Below are positions 62,550 to 64,000 of a stretch of 64,000 bases of DNA, one piece after another. The stretch comes from CAZKBP01 sp964551015 (GTDB taxonomy: Bacteria > Bacteroidota > Bacteroidia > Cytophagales > Microscillaceae): assembly GCA_964551015.1 (NCBI GenBank), contig CAZKBP010000026.1, positions 23,533-87,532 on the forward strand, in the 5' to 3' direction. The notes below the pieces were generated by a model that was given only the letters and a program-made list of their open reading frames with translations, was not told the DNA's origin and ran no database searches. A program made the position numbers and the translations under genes. Positions within the stretch are counted from its first letter, which is position 1; each line of letters starts with the position of its first letter.

Positions 62550-63593
62550 TCATTTTTCATGAATCCACTCGATACTCTTCCTTATGGTTAGGTTTGTCGT
62601 GAGTGAATCTAAGACTAATTCTTCTACAATCAGCATATCAGGCAAAACTCCATCCTTGTGCAGGGTAGAATCTTTGCTCATAAAATAAGCCACGGTTGGG
62701 GAAAATAAAACATTGTCATTTATTGGAAACCAGCCGGTGGTACTTGACCAGCCAGAAGTTATTTCTCCAATTAATTTCGTATTTTTTTGACCTTTGAATG
62801 ATGATGCGACCGCTTCGCCTGAGCTCGAGGTATATCTGCCAATTAAAAATGCAACTTTCTTACTGTCATTAACATTGACTCCCTTGGGATTACACAAAAG
62901 TGTAGAGTTTGTCATTTGTGTATCCCTCATATATAAGTTGCCATTTTGAATATGCCAGATTGAGTTAAAGGTTTTTCCATCTTTTGAATCCCCTCCAATA
63001 ATTAGATTAGGGAATAATTCGCCTATTCCCGCTAACATCGGATACATATTACCCCCAATATTGAGCCTCAGATCGATTACCCAACCAACAGGCTCATTAT
63101 TTTTCAATTCACATATTTTATTTCGGATAACAGATGTGTATGTTGAAATTTGTTCTGAACCTGAAGCATAGATGTGTGGTATTTTGAGATAGGCTATTCG
63201 CTCAGGCAACATAAGGCCATTAACTTCGGAACCAATCGAGTCAATTTGATTAAATACCTCCATATTCAATGGGTAATGATAATCGGTTTTGAAAAATGAG
63301 TTATATCGCTTTCCGTCTATGTACAAAGCTCCGTGAAAGTCGCCTAATTGCTCAAGCAGATAAGTAACTGGCTCCACAATTGCCGTGAGCGAATCCCCCT
63401 TCAGACGTGAATACATTTCACTTTCTATTGCCTTCCAAGCGACCTTGTCTGAATATAAAGAATGCTTTTTTGATATATTGATTATCGAGTCAAGAATTAG
63501 CCTATTTTCATCAGTATATGGATGGTCTGGATGGTTGGGTTGCCATTGCAGAGCAAACAAAATGGTCAATAAAAAAATCAATAGTTCATTCAT
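62550..63593 (-). CDS. S41-family (tail-specific protease-like) peptidase
   Basis: A 347-residue protein with a signal-like N-terminus (MNELLIFLLTILFALQW). The peptidase S41 core shows GWVIDLRLNIGGNMYPML (the family DLRxNxGG) and the nucleophile region LIGRYTSSSGEAVASSF (about 250-265), then GEITSGWSST. I see no PDZ domain between the N-terminal helical part and the core, which is unlike CtpA-type proteases and closer to the tricorn/IRBP-like secreted group. The gene is AT-rich by spot check compared with the left half of the window. Confidence 0.87.
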   Translation of the reverse strand: MNELLIFLLTILFALQWQPNHPDHPYTDENRLILDSIINISKKHSLYSDKVAWKAIESEMYSRLKGDSLTAIVEPVTYLLEQLGDFHGALYIDGKRYNSFFKTDYHYPLNMEVFNQIDSIGSEVNGLMLPERIAYLKIPHIYASGSEQISTYTSVIRNKICELKNNEPVGWVIDLRLNIGGNMYPMLAGIGELFPNLIIGGDSKDGKTFNSIWHIQNGNLYMRDTQMTNSTLLCNPKGVNVNDSKKVAFLIGRYTSSSGEAVASSFKGQKNTKLIGEITSGWSSTTGWFPINDNVLFSPTVAYFMSKDSTLHKDGVLPDMLIVEELVLDSLTTNLTIRKSIEWIHEK

Positions 63594-64000
63594 GGTATTT
63601 ATAGTTCATCACCTCCAAAACCCGAATATACAACATTCGTTTGTTTTTTCTTTAAAAGGCTCTTATATCCAATTGGAGATTTATAAAAGGAAGGAAAAGC
63701 AAGGAGCAAATGCTTGGCTGATCCATCGTTTTTGTCTGGTTTCTAGGCAAAGCTGAAATAAATTTACTTTTGGCATCATTCCTCTCCATGGTCTTGTAAA
63801 ATCATCGCAGGATAAGGCAAACTCCCTCCTAAAAGTGCTTTACCCCCCATTGCTACCCCCCTCCCCCTACCTCCGAAGTACCCCCTCCTACCTCAAACAC
63901 AGAATAAGGGGGTACAAAAGACGAGCAAGGGGGGTACAAAAGACAGAATAGGGGTATTCCAACACAGACATGGGGGGAAGAAAAGAAGAGAATGCGGGGC
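63594..64000. other. Gene-free right end with G-run and C-run array
   Basis: No supported ORF in 407 bp. The left 240 bp is AT-rich with a small hairpin (CGAAT/ATTCG near 63625). From 63841 a C-rich block and then a G-rich block follow, described separately. The window ends inside this region. Confidence 0.5.
63841..63998. repeat. Alternating C-run / G-run array with short direct repeats
   Basis: 63841-63893 has five clusters of four to six C (ACCCCCC, ACCCCCC, TCCCCC, ACCCCC and similar). 63906-63998 has runs of four to six G spaced about 21-22 bases, inside direct repeats: AAGGGGGTACAAAAGAC at 63906 and the same with one more G at 63927; ACAGAATA followed by a G-run at 63899 and 63944. The two halves carry complementary TACCCCC and GGGGGTA, so they can pair as a large hairpin, and each strand could form a G-quadruplex. 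Confidence 0.7.

Noticed and set aside
63385..63756. 123-codon plus-strand ORF at the right end
   Set aside because: The first half is antisense to the S41 peptidase and the rest is low-complexity.
63841..63998. CRISPR array
   Set aside because: Repeats are only about 16-17 bases, imperfect, with 4-5-base gaps rather than spacers, and no cas gene is present.
58894..64000. Confirmed integrated element or prophage
   Set aside because: No integrase, phage or conjugation gene and no second copy of the tRNA 3' end is visible in the window; kept only as a possibility.

Overview
The window is a stretch of a Bacteroidota chromosome, most likely from a Cytophagia- or Saprospiria-like organism; I cannot name the genus. 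The signs are a type IX secretion (T9SS) type-B C-terminal sorting domain next to a PorP/SprF-family protein, many secreted or lipid-anchored proteins with TPRs, the usual Bacteroidota versions of ClpS, Hpt and Obg, and promoter boxes of the TAnnTTTG type in front of several genes and of the tRNA. No rRNA, CRISPR array, recognisable transposase, integrase or phage gene is present.

Layout. 1-7767: the end of a giant FG-GAP/VCBS surface protein and a PorP/SprF protein fused to an OmpA domain. 7809-12369: a three-gene signalling operon (membrane histidine kinase, receiver-PP2C phosphatase, receiver-adenylate cyclase). 12779-14171: N-carbamoylputrescine amidase and a TerB-like protein. 14330-30182: mostly minus-strand envelope and signalling genes (secreted TPR-CHAT caspase-like protein, alpha-2-macroglobulin lipoprotein, unknown secreted proteins, TPR histidine kinase with its NarL-type regulator) plus a lone FtsX-type permease. 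30800-33660: epimerase, a ClpP, a candidate small RNA or attenuator, and a DUF547 protein. 33659-41657: PAP2 phosphatase, DUF4174, FAD oxidoreductase, rhomboid protease, DUF2927 lipoprotein, an unknown membrane protein, an RtcB-type RNA ligase and a methyltransferase-like protein. 41699-44755: hpt, two tandem adenylate kinases and obgE. 44872-55615: housekeeping and envelope genes (TPR, Lrp/AsnC, RecR, ClpS, sodium:solute symporter, alkyltransferase-like protein, TrmN6, LysM lytic transglycosylase, O-methyltransferase, M16 peptidase, TPR). 55808-58761: a glycine-rich 16-residue-repeat protein and a membrane-bound spermidine-synthase-like protein.

A tRNA-Val(UAC) at 58894-58968 marks a change. 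To its right all genes are on the minus strand, the sequence looks more AT-rich, gene content is accessory (flavodoxin-fold oxidoreductase, SGNH esterase, a broken formylglycine-generating-enzyme-type fragment, a class C beta-lactamase-like hydrolase, an S41 peptidase), and the window ends in an unusual array of G- and C-runs. This looks like the edge of a variable region, though no integrase or second att copy is visible.

How the genes fit together: the T9SS cargo and PorP-OmpA pair, the CHAT, alpha-2-macroglobulin, rhomboid and M16 proteins, and the LysM transglycosylase form a cell-envelope and protein-surveillance theme. The first signalling operon probably splits one membrane signal into a phosphatase output and a cAMP output. 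The most unusual items are the second adenylate kinase with changed AMP-site residues, the tandem duplication in the ClpS N-terminus, the 48-bp coding repeat array, the hairpin RNA upstream of the DUF547 gene, and the G-run array at the right end. I did not find a clearly new multi-gene defence or mobile system.
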